The notes below the pieces were generated by a model. It ran no database searches, had not been told where the DNA came from, and saw only the letters and a list, made by a program, of their open reading frames with translations. The translations under genes were made by a program, and so were the position numbers. DNA of 64,000 nucleotides. It comes from Ilex aquifolium. Its lineage: Eukaryota; Streptophyta; Magnoliopsida; Aquifoliales; Aquifoliaceae. This document shows, in pieces, positions 22,111-32,764 of this stretch (position 1 is the first letter of the stretch; each line of letters starts with the position of its first letter). The stretch is from assembly GCA_951799425.1 (NCBI GenBank), contig OX637401.1, positions 31,297,780-31,361,779 on the forward strand, in the 5' to 3' direction.

Positions 22111-22922
22111 ACTAGTAATGCACTAAGTGCGTTGCACGTGAACAAATTTAGGTGGTAATTTTTTTTTAATATTTATGTAATAAATAAATATATCTATAGT
22201 TGAGTTAAATGACATGTCATATTTTTGCATTTATTTTTTATTATAAGAAAAATTAATGGTCCATATTTTTATTTAGAATGTAATTCAATAGATTTTGAAA
22301 CATCTTTACATTTCAATCTTTTATATTATTTGTCATTTAGTTTTTATTATTTTAAATATATCTAAGTCTAAAATATATGTGTATACATAGACAAAGATAA
22401 ATGAAGGGCTATTTATGTCCTTTGAATTATTTAGTGATAGTAGTTGTTCTAAGTAATTTTATAGGCATAAAGGGATAATTATGTCCTTTTGATTTTATTG
22501 GTCAAGTAAGTTATGTTTAGTATGAACAAAATAATGTATTCAAATGGTAAATTACTTGTTATTTTAGCAAAACTCGACACCTAACATAGTACAACAAAGA
22601 ATTAAAGTATGTATTACAACCATTATTCTCCCTACAACGTTTAAATGAATAAAGTTTGTTAGAAAAGGTTGGAATCTGTATGATACATTGTTGGCACATA
22701 TAACTTATTTTATGTCTTTACACACTTTTTTAAGGGATGCCCAAGTACAACACATATGAAAATAGGCTAGGGTAACATCTTAAAAAATAGTATCCATGTT
22801 TGCAGTCACAGAAGTTAAGAGAAAAATCCATTAATTAATGAACCTATATGTGCTAAGATAGAATGCTTGAGGTATCTACACCACCACTATAGTCTAAAAT
22901 CACTTTATTTATTTTCACGTAC

Positions 22923-22991
22923 AACCCAGCCTTTTGAAGCACCAAAAGCTTCGGTCTCTTTGTCACTGGCCAAAACCCATTCGATCAATAG
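22923..22991 (-). pseudogene. Exon-like block (captured gene fragment) in Helitron-like element 1
   Basis: On the minus strand, a 69-nt open block between an acceptor (GCAG, at 22995-22992) and a donor (GTACGTG, from 22922). It reads LLIEWVLASDKETEAFGASK and three more residues, with composition like a normal protein. It probably derives from a host gene carried by the element; I do not recognise the gene. Confidence 0.4.
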
Positions 22992-23651
22992 CTGCATTGA
23001 TCAAGCAAATCATTTCAGTTAGACAATGCATCAAACAAGAGAATAACTTGAATATTTTTTATTTACTATCGCGACCTTGATTCAAGCCAAAAAACCCTTA
23101 TCTCAGTCTAATATCAATTTCACCCCACACCATCAAAGTAAGAAGGAAAATAAAACAATGCAAATGCTTTTAATCAGAACTTTGATACTCATGCATATAG
23201 TAATAAGAAGGGTACTAATCACATTCTTTCAAATTTCAATCCACACAAAACACTGGAAATTGCACAAATACGATGATACTATCTCCTTATATTAAAAGTC
23301 GTTGAATTTCTCTTTGAAAAAAAAAAGAAACAAATGGAAGTAAGGCATCAAAACTCCTAATGACAGTTCTAAAATCGTAGTTATGAAGTTTAGTGAATTT
23401 TAAAGTAACTGTTTTATTTTGAATTTTCATTTTTGCCTTTTGTTTTGCTTTCTTTTTTCTTAATTGGGTTGGGCGAGTGATTCTTGGTTCCAAATTAAAA
23501 CATTCACAATATCTAGAATGCTTCCAACATATCTAGGCAGTGCAAGATTAACAATCCAAAAGTAAGTGTGATTGCGTTGTCATGCATATAGTGATTATGA
23601 TGTTTTGCATCCATAAGCACAAATTGAACTTTTTACAAATTTTAGCATTAC

Positions 23652-23740
23652 CGCGAGTAGAAGCGCTCACTTATAGACCAATTCCTTGAGCACTCGTACC
23701 CTGATTGTTGGTCACTGATTGCAGGAGGAAGATAATTAAC
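23652..23740 (-). pseudogene. Exon-like block (captured gene fragment) in Helitron-like element 1
   Basis: On the minus strand, an 89-nt open block between a TTTCAG acceptor and a GTAATGC donor. It reads VNYLPPAISDQQSGYECSRN followed by WSISERFYSR. The sequence looks like real protein rather than random translation. The source gene is not recognised, and its phase does not directly join the block at 22923-22991, so exons may be missing between them. Confidence 0.4.
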
Positions 23741-23759
23741 CTGAAACATATTAGCACAG

Positions 23760-25510
23760 TGAAATTTCAGCAAGGCCAGTTGCATAAAAAGTACAAGAAT
23801 ATATTAATACCAGTGTTACGTGTTGGGTCAATATAAAGTTATATTCATGTCAGACCCTTTCATCCAACCCAGAAGGGCTATTGTTGCAATACTTTTGCGT
23901 GATCCAAATTCAGAGAAGTAGAACTTATATCAAGATCCCAAATCAGCAGCTCATGTAACCAATGACTCAAGAAATTAGATAGACATTAATGAAGAAGCCA
24001 GCGAATTCTACTACATAGTGCATTGTATTCCAAGATGTTGCCATGTGTTGACAGAATTCGCATCGGCAATTAATCTAGAAATATTTTTTTGCATACATTC
24101 ACTCTCCCAAAGTGTCAAGAGCAAGCCACATATTCCACCAATATGTTCATTTTGACATCAAGTTTTCCAAAAGCCTACTTCTTGTTGAAATAAATTAATA
24201 AACTTAATTATGGTGAAAATTTGTATTTTCTGTTTGTCATCCATTTTCGTTGATCCTCAAGATAAAGATATAGAAAATTTGGAAAACACGATTCTTTCCT
24301 ACATTTCTAGGCAAATATTGATGAAAATATTAACTAAGTTGACAGAACTGTAAGTTTTCTCATCACTTCACCTAGGTTGATCAAAATTTGTAAATCATAC
24401 ATCCAACTTCCCATGACACAGTGAATCCTCCACTATCTAGAGATTGTCATGAAGTGTCCAAAAAAAAGAATAACCAATATAAGGATTTCAATTTATTGTT
24501 AGATGTTTCTAAAGCTTTTCGTTCATGGTCTAATTTCAACTGCATAAAAAAATGGAAAAAAAAACTTATAAGTAACAAACACAAGATTCATTCAACCCCA
24601 TATATTCCAACTCTAATTAAAATAAAAGTGAAAGAACATATCCCATTAAGCAAGACAGGAAAACCTATCATGTGAAGGATTCATTCATGGTTTGTTACTC
24701 AAAATAAAGAATCAAACAAAGCAAAGAAAACCCACCCCAAAATCTATAAAACTAAATAGTGATAATTTTTCCGACTAGCTTTGGATGGTCGCTTAGAATA
24801 TCCAGGCGTTAGTGTTTGGCACTTAGAAAGTCTAGGACAACACTATGTTATCTTTACGTTGTATATTTTGAGTTATTTGTAACTATTAATCACTAAAATA
24901 ATATAATAAAATAACATAACTTCCACCATGATTTTATTAAAAAAAAAAAAATATGGTATCAAAAATTTATTTATTGATATCTGATTTTACCCAGAAAGTA
25001 TATCTCCAAGTGGAACATCTCCAGCTGATATACCCACACTTCATTGAAGCTTTTAGTAACAATTATTGGAAAGGAGACTTCTTGATGATAGGTCTTTTAA
25101 TGGTTTGGTCAAAATATTGATCAGGGCTTCCATGGCTGGAGAATTGATGAAGAAAACGACACTATATGAGAGAAATATTATGTGCCCTTTCAGTGCCCCC
25201 AATGAACAACTTCAGTCAATATTTGCACTGAATAAAGTGAATTTACTGTAGTTAAAATAACTTATTTTTGTTGAATTCTTGAATGGTAAAAAAGGACAAA
25301 AACAAGTATTAATAGTACAGATATAGGAAATGATTCCACTTCCAATAGTAGACTACTGTAAATTAATATTTATTGTTAGAATTTGTAAGGTCTAACAATT
25401 TATTATTAGTTGTCTTTCTAATTGCTAGTTCCATTATAGCATGAAGGATGAGGATAGCAAATATGACTTTTTAGGATTGTTTAAGAGTAAAAATGGTAAT
25501 CAAAAGTTTT
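23760..25510. other. Rest of Helitron-like element 1, no gene assigned
   Basis: AT-rich filler. A short frame near 25066-25250 (LLDDRSFNGLVKILIRASMA) could be another captured piece, but no splice context supports it. Confidence 0.3.
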
Positions 25511-25541
25511 TCATCTAAGCTACTTTTATTAGTAGTATAGA

Positions 25542-28045
25542 TTACAGTGAAGGATCGCTTTCCCATTCCAGTTATTGATGAGTTGCATGGTGCTGTGATT
25601 TTTTCTAAGTTGGACCTTCGTTCCGGTTATCATCAAATTCGTATTCATGCACCAGATATTCCAAAGACTGCATTTCGCACTCATGATGGCCACTATGAAT
25701 TTCTTGTCATGCCTTTTGGGCTTTCTAATGCACCATCCACCTTTCAAAGTTTGATGAATGATATATTTCCGCCTTACTTAAGGAGGTTTGTCCTTGTTTT
25801 CTTTGATGATATACTAGTCTATAGCAAATTTGTACAAGAACATATGGAACATTTGTCAATAGTATTACAATGTTTGCGCCAGAATCAACTATATGCTAAA
25901 CAGTCCAAGTGTTCTTTTTCCAAGCCATCTATGGACTATCTTGGCCATATTATTTCTAGAGAAGGGGTTATGGTGGATCCTGAGAAAATTCGCTGCATGA
26001 TTGAGTGGCCTAAACCCAATACTCTTAAGGCTCTACGAGGTTTTTTGGGGCCCATTGGCTATTATAGAAAATTTGTGCAAAATTATGGTCAAATTGCAAC
26101 ACCCTTAACTCACATGCTCAAAAAAGATTCTTTTGGATGGTCCTCGGATGCGGAAATTGCTTTTGAGAAATTAAAGCATGCTATGACAACCACACCAGTG
26201 TTAGCGTTGCCCGATTTCTCTCAAGAATTTGTTCTAGAATGCGATGCTTCGAGTAGTGGAATTGGTGTCATTCTCATGCAGCAAGGGCGACCCTTAGCCT
26301 TTGTCAGTAAAGCTCTTTCTGGGAAAAATTTAAATCTCTCGGTCTATGATAAAGAAATGTTTGCCATAGTCTTTGCGGTGAACAAATGACGACCATATTT
26401 ATTAGGTCGCCACTTCACAATTCTTACTGATCATAAAAGTTTGAATTTTTTTATGGATCAACGTGTTTCCTCACTTGAGCAACAAAAGTGGGTTACCAAG
26501 CTGTTGGGATATGATTATACGATAGTGTTTCGAAAGGGGGCAGAAAATCGAGCTGCATATGCTTTATCGAGGCTAACTAAAGAATCTACCTTACATGCTA
26601 TTTCTTCCCCTATATTTTCGGCCATTAGTGAGATCACTGTTGAATGCTTGACTGATATTTCCTTGTCCCCTATTCTTACTCAATTACGACAGGGTGTGTC
26701 TACATATTCGGGTTATTCTCTTCGTGATGGTGTTTTGCGTTATAAAGACCGAGTGGTGGTTCCCTCTTCTTCTCCTTGGTGTTCCAAAATTCTGTGGGAA
26801 TTCCATGCTTCCCAAATTGGTGGTCATTTCGGGTTCTTACGGACTTATAAGTGCATCCAACGCAATTTTTATTGGAAAGGTCTCAAAAGGGCTGTTAAGA
26901 AGTTTGTTGCCGAGTGCGATGTTTGCCAACAAAATAAATCTGAAAGTATCTCTCCACCTGGGTTGCTACAACCTCTACCAATTCCAGAGGAAGTGTGGAC
27001 TGATATTTCTATGGATTTCATTGATGGGCTACCTCCTTCATTTCACAAAACTTCTATTATGGTTGTAGTTGATCGACTATCCAAATATGCCCACTTCTGT
27101 GCACTTGTGCATCCTTATTCAGCAACTACGGTGGCTGAAATTTTTGTTCGAGAAATTGCACGTTTACATGGGATGCCTAAATCTATTGTTAGTGATCGAG
27201 ACCCTGTTTTCACGAGTCATTTTTGGGAAGCATTTTTTGAATTGCAGGGCACTAGTCTTTGTCGAAGTTCGGCTTACCATCCCCAATCAGACGGGCAAAC
27301 TGAAGTGGTTAACCGGTCCCTTGAGGCTTATTTGCGTTGCTTTGCAAGCCAACAACCTTCCAGTTGGACAAAGTGGTTACCATGGGCTGAATGGTGGTAT
27401 AACACTTCCTTTCAATCTTCATTGAAAATGACGTCTTTTCAAGCAGTTTATGGTCGGCCTTCATTGCCCATTGCTTCATACCTTCCCCATACTACTGTTG
27501 TTCATGCTGTAGATGTTGCTTTGCGTGATCGTGATAGTATACTGCGACTACTCAAAGAAAATTTAACTGCTGTCCAGTCTCGCATGAAATATTTTGCTAA
27601 CCGTCATCGAACCGAACGCTCTTTTAGTGTGGGAGATTGGGTTTTTCTCCGACTTCAGCCATATCGGCAAATTTCCTTGGGTCCTCGCAGGCCACATAAG
27701 CTCTCATCACGATTTTATTGACCTTTTCGTGTTCTTTCACGCATTAGAGAAGTCGCTTACAAACTGGATTTGCCGATAGAGTGTCGTATCCATCCAGTCT
27801 TTCACGTTTCTTGCCTCAAAAAGAAACTTGGAGAAATGGTGCAACCTGCTCTATAGCTCCTTCCCATTTCTGATAGTGGCGATACTACTTGGCAGCCACT
27901 TCGCATTTTGGATCGTGGTTTGTTTAAGCGCAACAACATGCCAATTACACGCCTTCTTGTCCAGTGGACTGGATTTTCTGCTGCTGATGCAACTTGGGAG
28001 GATTATTCAGAATTTGTTGCTCGTTTTCCAACTTTTCCAACTTGA
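25542..28045 (+). pseudogene. pol 3' part of the Reina-like element (RT, RNase H, integrase, chromodomain)
   Basis: After the nested insertion come the rest of reverse transcriptase (catalytic [11 protein letters not shown], about 25797-25830), RNase H ([14 protein letters not shown], about 26236), the integrase zinc-binding region (CDVCQQNKSES, about 26918), the integrase core (SMDFIDGLPPSF; SDRDPVFTSHFWEAFF; YHPQSDGQTEVVNRSLEAYL) and, near 27890-28035, a chromodomain recognised by LLVQWTGFSAADATWEDYSE. The chromodomain marks it as a chromovirus. Broken; no frame is joined here. Confidence 0.85.
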
Positions 28046-28075
28046 GGACAAGTTGGGATTTCAAGGAGGGGTGGA

Positions 28076-28403
28076 TGTTAGGCACCTCATACGTATGAGC
28101 TGCCACCTGCACTTCTATGCATATGATTATTTTTTAGATTTTTATCCTTTATTTAGTTTTGGGATTTCTATCCTAAATTAGTTGTGTGGATAGAAATTAT
28201 GAATAATTGGGTCAGATTAGGAGTTTATTGAGCCAAGAGTTATAATTGGCAAGAAGTCTAGTTAGTGGTAGAAGTCTAGTTAGGAGGTCTATTCTATTTA
28301 TATCTTCTTGAACATTGTTTTGGCAGAAAGAATTTTAATAAAAGTTAGAGGACGATTCCCCTTGAAGTGAATCAATTTCTCACAGGATCCTTGGATCCTA
28401 TCA
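28076..28403 (+). repeat. 3' LTR of the Reina-like element
   Basis: A 328-bp copy of the LTR, starting TGTTAGGCACC directly after a purine-rich tract (AAGGAGGGGTGGA) and ending TATCA before the CCCCC target duplication. It is about 98 percent identical to the 5' copy. Confidence 0.9.
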
Positions 28404-30340
28404 CCCCCTCTATGCAACCCAGCCCCTATACAACCCCCTCCCTCTGCGCAACCCACCCCCTACACACGGAACACAAAACACCCACACGCTGTTAATTGTT
28501 GTTAAAGTTAAGGTTTTTAATTTGATGGGTCTGGGTCTGAATTAGTTGAAAAGTTTGAGTTTGGGTTCAATGATATACTGATTTATATTTGTTCAGTTGT
28601 CTAGATCTTGAAATTTAGGGTTTTGTAACTATGGACAATCTAATTAGTGAATGATTAAAGGCGTGTTTGGACGTGCAAAGTAGTTTTTTCAATGATTGAA
28701 TCATATGTATGTCGCTTCAAAATTAAAGAATCAAATTTATGTCTATCTTATTTGGATACCCAAACATACCATACATTTGTGCAGCAAGATAGGGCTGGTG
28801 TGGGGTATATTTCGTTTTGGGCTATCTTTATTTGATTTTAAAGGTGTCTAATTGGTTCTATATTGATGATCTATTGGGTTCACTCTTCGATTTCCTGATT
28901 AGATGACATAGTATGTTTTGGTTTTGGGAAGTTCTACTTATTTCCAGAGTCAATAGAATTGGGTTTTCTTTAACTCTTTTATATATCCATAGGTTCTGTA
29001 ATATTCCTGGATGACTCGACGGAAAGCAAAATTTTGTAGTGATGGTGTTGTGATACGTTTGAAACTTAAGCATGATATTTCCATCTTATAGTTTGTGAGT
29101 GGAATTGCACAGCCAGACATTATTAGAGTTGTTTTGGGGGCACGACCCTAAATCTAATGTTTCATTTGCATATATGTTGTATGTGTAGGACCGATTTCTT
29201 AAACCAACGTCAAGGAAGCAAGAAACGGTGCCTTCAACTAAGTAGAAAACTTGGGAGGGATATGTGCATGTCAAATGTCATCAGAGTGTTCCAGACTTCC
29301 AAGTGTTATGTTTGCTGAGTATAACATTTGCAAATGTACATTTTAAATTGCTGCTTGAGACACAATTAGTTGCGAATTTGAGTTGATTCAAACTTCAGGT
29401 GTTTGTAGTATTGTTTCAATGAGGTGGATTTGTCTATTTGTTTGATTTTTTACTAATTGCTCAACTCTTTAATTTTTATTTTTTGTTTTTAGTCTTGAAC
29501 TTCTGGGATACTACGTGTTTGTGTAATCCAAAATTTTCATATTTGTTTTGGTTGTTCTCTAGGTTCTACTCCAAAGTAAGTTCTTGAGCTCATCAATTCT
29601 CTCTTTAGAATTTGATTTTTTTTTTCTTTGCTCGCATAATGACAGCCAGCCTTTGGACGCAATAAAAGTACTCAGGAAGTTTATTACATAGTTGCTTGAT
29701 CCGTAATAAAGGCTGCAATGTAAGGTTGTATCTTATTAATCACTACTAATTTCTAACACATCAAATCCTGAATTTGTTCCAACATATTAAATCTTTATTA
29801 TTTTTTATTTTTGGTTTTTTTTATGTGTAGAGTCCACAAGACAATTGGACAAAAAATAAAGGGGATTTTATGAAACTCGGCTACACTTTCTATAGAGGTA
29901 ATATATTCTTACTCTTTGATATGGTTTGTCAATGTGGGTTTTGAAATTAATTTTCTATGTCGTCTTTACATTGTTGTTCTTCTTATTTCCCTTTGTTAAG
30001 ATTTTGTTTTATTAATTTTGTTTCATTTTCATAGCAATGGTTTGTTCATGGAGGTTATAGTTATGTTGCATTTAGATTTATTCTTAATTGTGAGTTTAAA
30101 AATCTAAGGGTCGATTAGGAGCCTTTTAGAATGATAAAATATATAAATTATGCATACTAGTTGAAATTTTTAGAATGATAATATCATCGAGGCGTGAATT
30201 TTTATCTTTCAGGTTCGAGTTTTGTCCATTTTTTTAAAAAAAGTGGTTGTCGCGATTTTTTATTAAAATTTTTATTTTTCATATAGGTAATACTTTGTTA
30301 ATCATTTATGTAAAATGCAGATATATTAAATGATGCATTT
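28404..30340. other. Intergenic, no gene recognised
   Basis: It starts with C-rich DNA that continues the sequence left of the gypsy element, then T-rich, intron-like sequence. No protein similarity is seen in either strand. The texture and exon-leader-like start would allow an unspliced non-coding transcript, but there is no direct evidence. Confidence 0.35.
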
Positions 30341-30595
30341 TAGGCTTTCAACTTAGTGTCGGTCCAAGTTTAATACTTGATTATTTCGTGTTCACGATTA
30401 ATATTCAGTGTTTGTTTATTTATAGTGTGTCTATGTTAAGTGTTTGATTGTTTCGTTTTCATGAACAATGTAAGTTTTTTTTTTTTTGAATTGCACAATT
30501 TCAAGCACAGATTATGAGAACATTTTAGGCTTTCAGCTTAGTACATGTCTGAATTCAATGCTTGATTATTTCGTGCCTAAATTTAGTGCTCGGTG
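30341..30595. repeat. Diverged direct repeat around TTAGGCTTTCARCTTAGT
   Basis: The motif TTAGGCTTTCAACTTAGT followed by a diverged TTGATTATTTCGTG segment occurs near 30341-30405 and again near 30526-30590, a spacing of about 185 bp. The second copy runs straight into the inverted-repeat element. Between them is a partial match (TTTTTGAATTGCACAATTTC) to the end of that element. Confidence 0.5.
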
Positions 30596-30829
30596 TTTTT
30601 TGAATTGCATCGTGCCTTCAGGCCTTGTATCCCCGTTAAATACACTCCAACGAGGCCTTGCTTCTCCGGCAAATACATTCCAGCAGATGCACACATAACA
30701 CATATGCATCTACACATACGCACAGATGCACACAGAGACACACACAGATGCACACACACACATACACAGATCTTCATATATATGTATTATGGATAACCCG
30801 TGCTTGAAGGCACGGTGCAATTCAAAAAA
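30596..30829. mobile_element. Small inverted-repeat element (MITE candidate, 234 bp)
   Basis: The left end TTTTTTGAATTGCATCGTGC and the right end (GCACGGTGCAATTCAAAAAA) are inverted copies over about 28 bp, with the CTTCA.GC stretch conserved inside. The middle holds a CACAGATGCACACA-type short tandem repeat (about 30685-30772). The right end also has an internal hairpin (CCGTGC/GCACGG). No clear target duplication was fixed. It sits exactly where the LINE fragment stops. Confidence 0.5.
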
Positions 30830-32760
30830 TATCGTGGACCCACACACTTACCAATCTCATCATTAGTCTGCACCCGCACACTTGCACCATTTTGAATCCT
30901 ACCTATCTTACATCTAACAACTTTTCTTTTTGCTAAGGCATGATATAACTTAGTATTTCTCTCACCCTCAACTGTCCATTTAATGTTAACCTTCTGCCTC
31001 CAATAGATCTCTTCCAATCTCGACACACCATCAAGTTCTTTCTGAGCTACCTCTAATGCTTAAATATTAACAAAAAAAAACTCATCCTTCTCAATAAGCA
31101 TTTTTGCCTTTTGAACCTCCTTTTCTTTAACTCTGATTCTTTCAAAAACATTCTCAAACACCTCCTTATTCCACCTCTTTAAATGCATCTTCAAATACTT
31201 CAACTTTAAGAAAACATTTTCAATGAGATTATCAGCATATTGACCACCCCATTTAGATTCTACCAAAGGCAAAAAACCAGAATCCTCAACCCACATATCC
31301 TGAAATATATTCTCTAATGTGAAGAATAATCCAAGACCTTAAGTAATAAAGGACAGTGATCTGGCCTACCTCTTCCCAAATATACCACCTTAGTACCCCC
31401 AAACTTCATTCCCCAATTAGGATTCATCAAAACCCTATCTAGCCTCTGCCACATCCTAGTATTACACCAAGTAAACCTACTGCCAGTGAAAACACATTCC
31501 ATTAATCCAGTAGAATGAATACAATCCCAAACTCCTCCATAGCCACAAAAGAAGGATAAGCACCCCTCAATCTCTCCTTTGAATTCAAAATAGAATTGAA
31601 GTCACCCACTACCATCCTTGAAGAAGAAGATGGAAGTGGCCATCCTAACAGGTGCGGCCATAAAGGCCTTCTCAAAATTTGATCGTAGCTAGTATGTACA
31701 ATAGTAATATATACTTTTGACTCCAAATAAGAAACCCCCGTAGTCAGTGTCTGTTCATGTTGCACTATCCCCTTAACATCAACTTTATCATCCCATAATA
31801 ACCATATATTCTTCTCCGCCAAAACATTATAAACATAATGGGAAAGGCTCAAACTAACATCAAATCCACACAATTTATCCACCCCCATCTTTGGCTCTTG
31901 AATAGCCACCATACAAGCATCATTCATTTTAACTAGCTTTTTTAATCTCCTTCTCTGGACAGCTTTACCTACCCCTTTCATGTTGTAGGATAAAAAATTA
32001 ATCACGTAAAATGAGAAGAAAAATTACCTCTAGACCCTTGTCTAGTAGAAACCTCTGTAGCAATAATTGCTAAAGGACTAGAGTCAGAATCCACCGGTTC
32101 CTCTTCCTCTTACTCCTCTGTGTTCACAACAACATTATCCACACTCATAGAGCTACATTTCTCATAAAAGTATCCTTTATCTGGAGGTTCTTTCCTCTTC
32201 ACCAGACCAATATCATCATCCAAAGAAAAATCAAAAATTCCTCTAGAAGCAACCTGGTGATCCATATAAAAGGAAGACCCCATTGAAGGAGAATATTGGT
32301 TATTAAGAACACAAAACCAAGACCTTCCTGAACTTTTCCACTCCTCTTAGTTTGTCCCCTAATGTTCAAATCAACATAATCCTCATGAGAACTCAAAGGA
32401 AACACGAGCACTCTACAAATTCTCAACCTGAATTATACGCCTTCATAACACCATTATCGATACATCTTCAATCAAATCCTTCTCCCCAGAACACAACTCC
32501 CCCTGACCTCCCTAAATCCTCATAGGATTAGGCGTCGTATGTATCACAGTCTAAATGCTACATTTCTTGAGTATATTCCTTATTTTTTTTCAGTCCTGTA
32601 TCTGTCCCTCCAGTTGATGATACCCCCTTTAATTTTTCATTACCACAAAAGCTAGAGTCATTGGTTACTGTCATTACAGAGTCATCAGTCTCTCCTCCAA
32701 AACCACTCGTTCCTATCAATACAGAGTCACCAGTCTCTCCCTCACTCTCATCCCCCATAC
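30830..32760 (-). mobile_element. L1-type LINE fragment (5' part)
   Basis: On the minus strand, an endonuclease domain (about 32005-31500) begins MINFLSYNMKGVGKAVQRRR and contains VAIQEPK and VVGDFNSILN, the L1 apurinic-endonuclease motifs. It is followed by DRVLMNPNW and GRGRPDHCPLLL (31500-31330) and the linker GERNTKLYHALAKRK (about 30960). Upstream (32760-32030) is probably the end of ORF1. The reverse transcriptase region is absent: the fragment stops at the small inverted-repeat element. Several frameshifts and stops separate the blocks, so it is an old, dead LINE. Confidence 0.85.
31502..32005 (-). pseudogene. L1 LINE endonuclease domain
   Basis: A 167-codon open stretch with the exonuclease/endonuclease/phosphatase fold motifs of L1 ORF2: N in SYNMKG, the E of IQEPK, and GDFN. 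This enzyme nicks target DNA for target-primed reverse transcription. It is truncated, without the linked reverse transcriptase in the same frame. Confidence 0.8.
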
Positions 32761-32764
32761 TGAT

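Larger units (their letters stand above)
22111..25541 (+). mobile_element. Helitron-like non-autonomous element nested in the gypsy element
   Basis: A 3.43-kb insertion in the reverse transcriptase region of the gypsy element. Left end ACTAGTAATGCACTAAGTGC then GTTGCACGTG; right end AGTAGTATAG followed by ATT. No terminal inverted repeats and no target duplication beyond possibly one base are visible, and a short stem (CTACT/AGTAG) lies just before the right end. These are Helitron traits. The ends closely match the 39373-44228 element (ACTAGT...GTGCGTTGCACGTG and AAAGTAGTATAG), so they form one family. No Rep/helicase is seen, hence non-autonomous. It carries exon-like blocks on the minus strand. 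Canonical 5'-TC and CTRR ends are not exact, so the Helitron call is tentative. Confidence 0.5.
19931..28403 (+). mobile_element. Ty3/gypsy chromovirus (Reina-like) with both LTRs
   Basis: LTRs at 19931-20252 and 28076-28403 (TGTTAG...TATCA) are flanked by a 5-bp target duplication CCCCC (19926-19930 and 28404-28408). An initiator-Met primer-binding site (TGGTATCAGAGC) starts at 20255. Parts in order: gag with zinc knuckle, protease, reverse transcriptase, RNase H, integrase and a chromodomain, then the 3' LTR. A Helitron-like insertion occupies 22111-25541; without it the element is about 5.05 kb, and together with short LTRs this suits the Reina lineage. The LTRs differ by about six substitutions and one or two small indels in 320 bp (near 2 percent), suggesting insertion of the order of a million years ago. 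It is broken, by the large insertion and several smaller breaks. Confidence 0.9.

Noticed and set aside
29086-29274. Minus-strand frame with a CGSC-like SCPQNNSNNVWLC stretch
   Set aside because: No flanking exons or similarity; isolated short frame in AT-rich DNA.
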